Made by a program: the position numbers and the translations under genes. From assembly GCA_964396535.1 (NCBI GenBank), contig CAYNFT010000098.1:1-7110 (forward strand): 7,110 bases of DNA, given 5' to 3'. Positions within the stretch are counted from its first letter, which is position 1, and each line of letters starts with the position of its first letter. The DNA is from CAYNFT01 sp964396535 (GTDB lineage Bacteria; Chloroflexota; Dehalococcoidia; Dehalococcoidales; UBA2162). The notes under the pieces are model-generated. The model was given only the letters and a program-made list of their open reading frames with translations, did not search any database and was not told the DNA's origin. Shown one piece after another: positions 6,324 through 7,110 of this stretch.

Positions 6324-7110
6324 ATGTTAGTACAAAAGGCTCAACGGAAATGGGAGACCAAACCGCTGGACTCCTGGGAAAAGGCCAAGGAATTGAGAGC
6401 CAAGTTCTACTCAGACGAGACAACCGCCAAGGACAGGGGACTGTGGCTCATTGAGGGTCGTGACTCCACGGTTTGTGCTGGCATAGGTGATTGTCACGTC
6501 GTGTTTTGTCAACCTTCAGGCGCCACCATCTCTATTACCGGCGATGAGTGGAGCCGGCGTTGTAGGGCTGCTACGGAGGGAAAAGGATACGGACGCGATA
6601 TCTGCGGTTACGATGCAAATTACATAGGAGCCATGCTCAGTAATCGCGGCCTCAGGGATGGCGAATTTCAGCCACGAGACTGTGTGATGCCAGGCGCCGA
6701 TGCCTGTAATATGTTCTGGAAGTTTCCCCAAATAGAAGCCGAGTTATTTAACATCCCGATGCACTACATGGACAATGTGGGATATTATGGCCCAACTACC
6801 CCTGAAAGAGAAGCAGCAAGAGTGGAGTATCTGGTTGCTCAGCGCCTTGAGGAGATAGAATGGCTGGAGAAGTTTACGGGGAGAAAGTTTGACGATGAGG
6901 ATTTCATCGAAACCACCAAGAGCCAAATGCGTATTCAGGCAATGCGCGGAGAATTAATCGAGTGCCTGCAGGCCATCCCAACCCCGCTTGACCAGAAGTC
7001 GCTATACTCCATCTTCATCCTCGGTGGCCTAGTAAGAAGCCAGCAGGAAGAGACCGAGAGATTCTGGCAGATACTCAGAGACGAGATGAAGTGGCGGGTA
7101 GAAAACCAGA
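6324..7110 (+). CDS. 2-hydroxyacyl-CoA dehydratase / benzoyl-CoA reductase-like large subunit, copy 2 (B2), partial
   Basis: The frame is open from ATG 6324 to the window edge, giving the first 262 residues of what should be a protein of about 440 aa. It aligns throughout with B1: MLVQKAQRKWETKPL at the start, KAKELRAKFY, GDCH (Cys57), RRCRAATEGKGYGRD (Cys80), CGY (Cys94), DACNM (Cys128), YLVAQRLEEIEWLEK and LGGLVRSQQEETERFW. All four N-terminal Cys of B1 (61, 84, 98, 132) are kept, and extra Cys occur at 51, 62 and 120. B2 is clearly more different from B1 than C2 is from C1, especially in residues 45-76. GGAGG at 6312-6316 is 7 nt before the start. The C-terminal half with its Cys residues lies outside the window, so whether it is intact cannot be judged. 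Confidence 0.85.
   Translation, partial: MLVQKAQRKWETKPLDSWEKAKELRAKFYSDETTAKDRGLWLIEGRDSTVCAGIGDCHVVFCQPSGATISITGDEWSRRCRAATEGKGYGRDICGYDANYIGAMLSNRGLRDGEFQPRDCVMPGADACNMFWKFPQIEAELFNIPMHYMDNVGYYGPTTPEREAARVEYLVAQRLEEIEWLEKFTGRKFDDEDFIETTKSQMRIQAMRGELIECLQAIPTPLDQKSLYSIFILGGLVRSQQEETERFWQILRDEMKWRVENQ

Noticed and set aside
1..7110. CRISPR array, insertion sequence or phage genes
   Set aside because: No regularly spaced repeats, transposase, integrase or terminal inverted repeats were seen on either strand.

Overview
This looks like bacterial chromosomal DNA of moderate GC content, probably from an uncultured anaerobe. Evidence for a bacterium is a lipoprotein signal peptide, sigma70-like promoters (one is TTGATA-N17-TATAAT), GGAGG ribosome binding sites and a U-tract terminator. 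The 2-hydroxyacyl-CoA dehydratase / benzoyl-CoA reductase-like genes, together with a DUF4870/Tic20-like membrane protein, fit a strict anaerobe such as a Dehalococcoidia-type Chloroflexota. That placement is inference; nothing in the window proves it.

Left part (1-1900): an intact tRNA-Asn(GTT) with encoded CCA is followed by two genes on the minus strand. One encodes a small DUF4870-type membrane protein (307-633). The other encodes a lipoprotein with a coiled coil and a C-terminal jelly-roll-like domain (886-1746). Each has its own recognisable promoter. A 23-nt inverted-arm repeat occurs twice, about 140-170 nt downstream of each of these genes.

Middle (1901-2407): about 500 nt with no convincing gene. 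It holds a candidate plus-strand promoter (2129-2157) and what would be a leader of roughly 240 nt in front of the first catalytic gene.

Right part (2408-7110): the main content is two tandem copies of a two-gene module. Each copy is a ~370-aa subunit (BcrC/BadD/HgdB-like, here C1 and C2) followed by a ~440-aa subunit (BcrB/BadE/HgdA-like, here B1 and B2). B2 is cut off by the window edge. Module 1 ends in a strong intrinsic terminator (4885-4917). Module 2 has its own near-consensus promoter (5010-5038), so the two modules look separately transcribed. C1 and C2 are close paralogs over much of their length but differ around the Cys-containing cluster loops; B1 and B2 differ more. The simplest reading is a duplicated [4Fe-4S] CoA-thioester dehydratase or reductase that has diverged in substrate. 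The ATP-dependent activator (HgdC/BcrA/BcrD type) that such enzymes need is not in the window. The exact substrate cannot be read from sequence.
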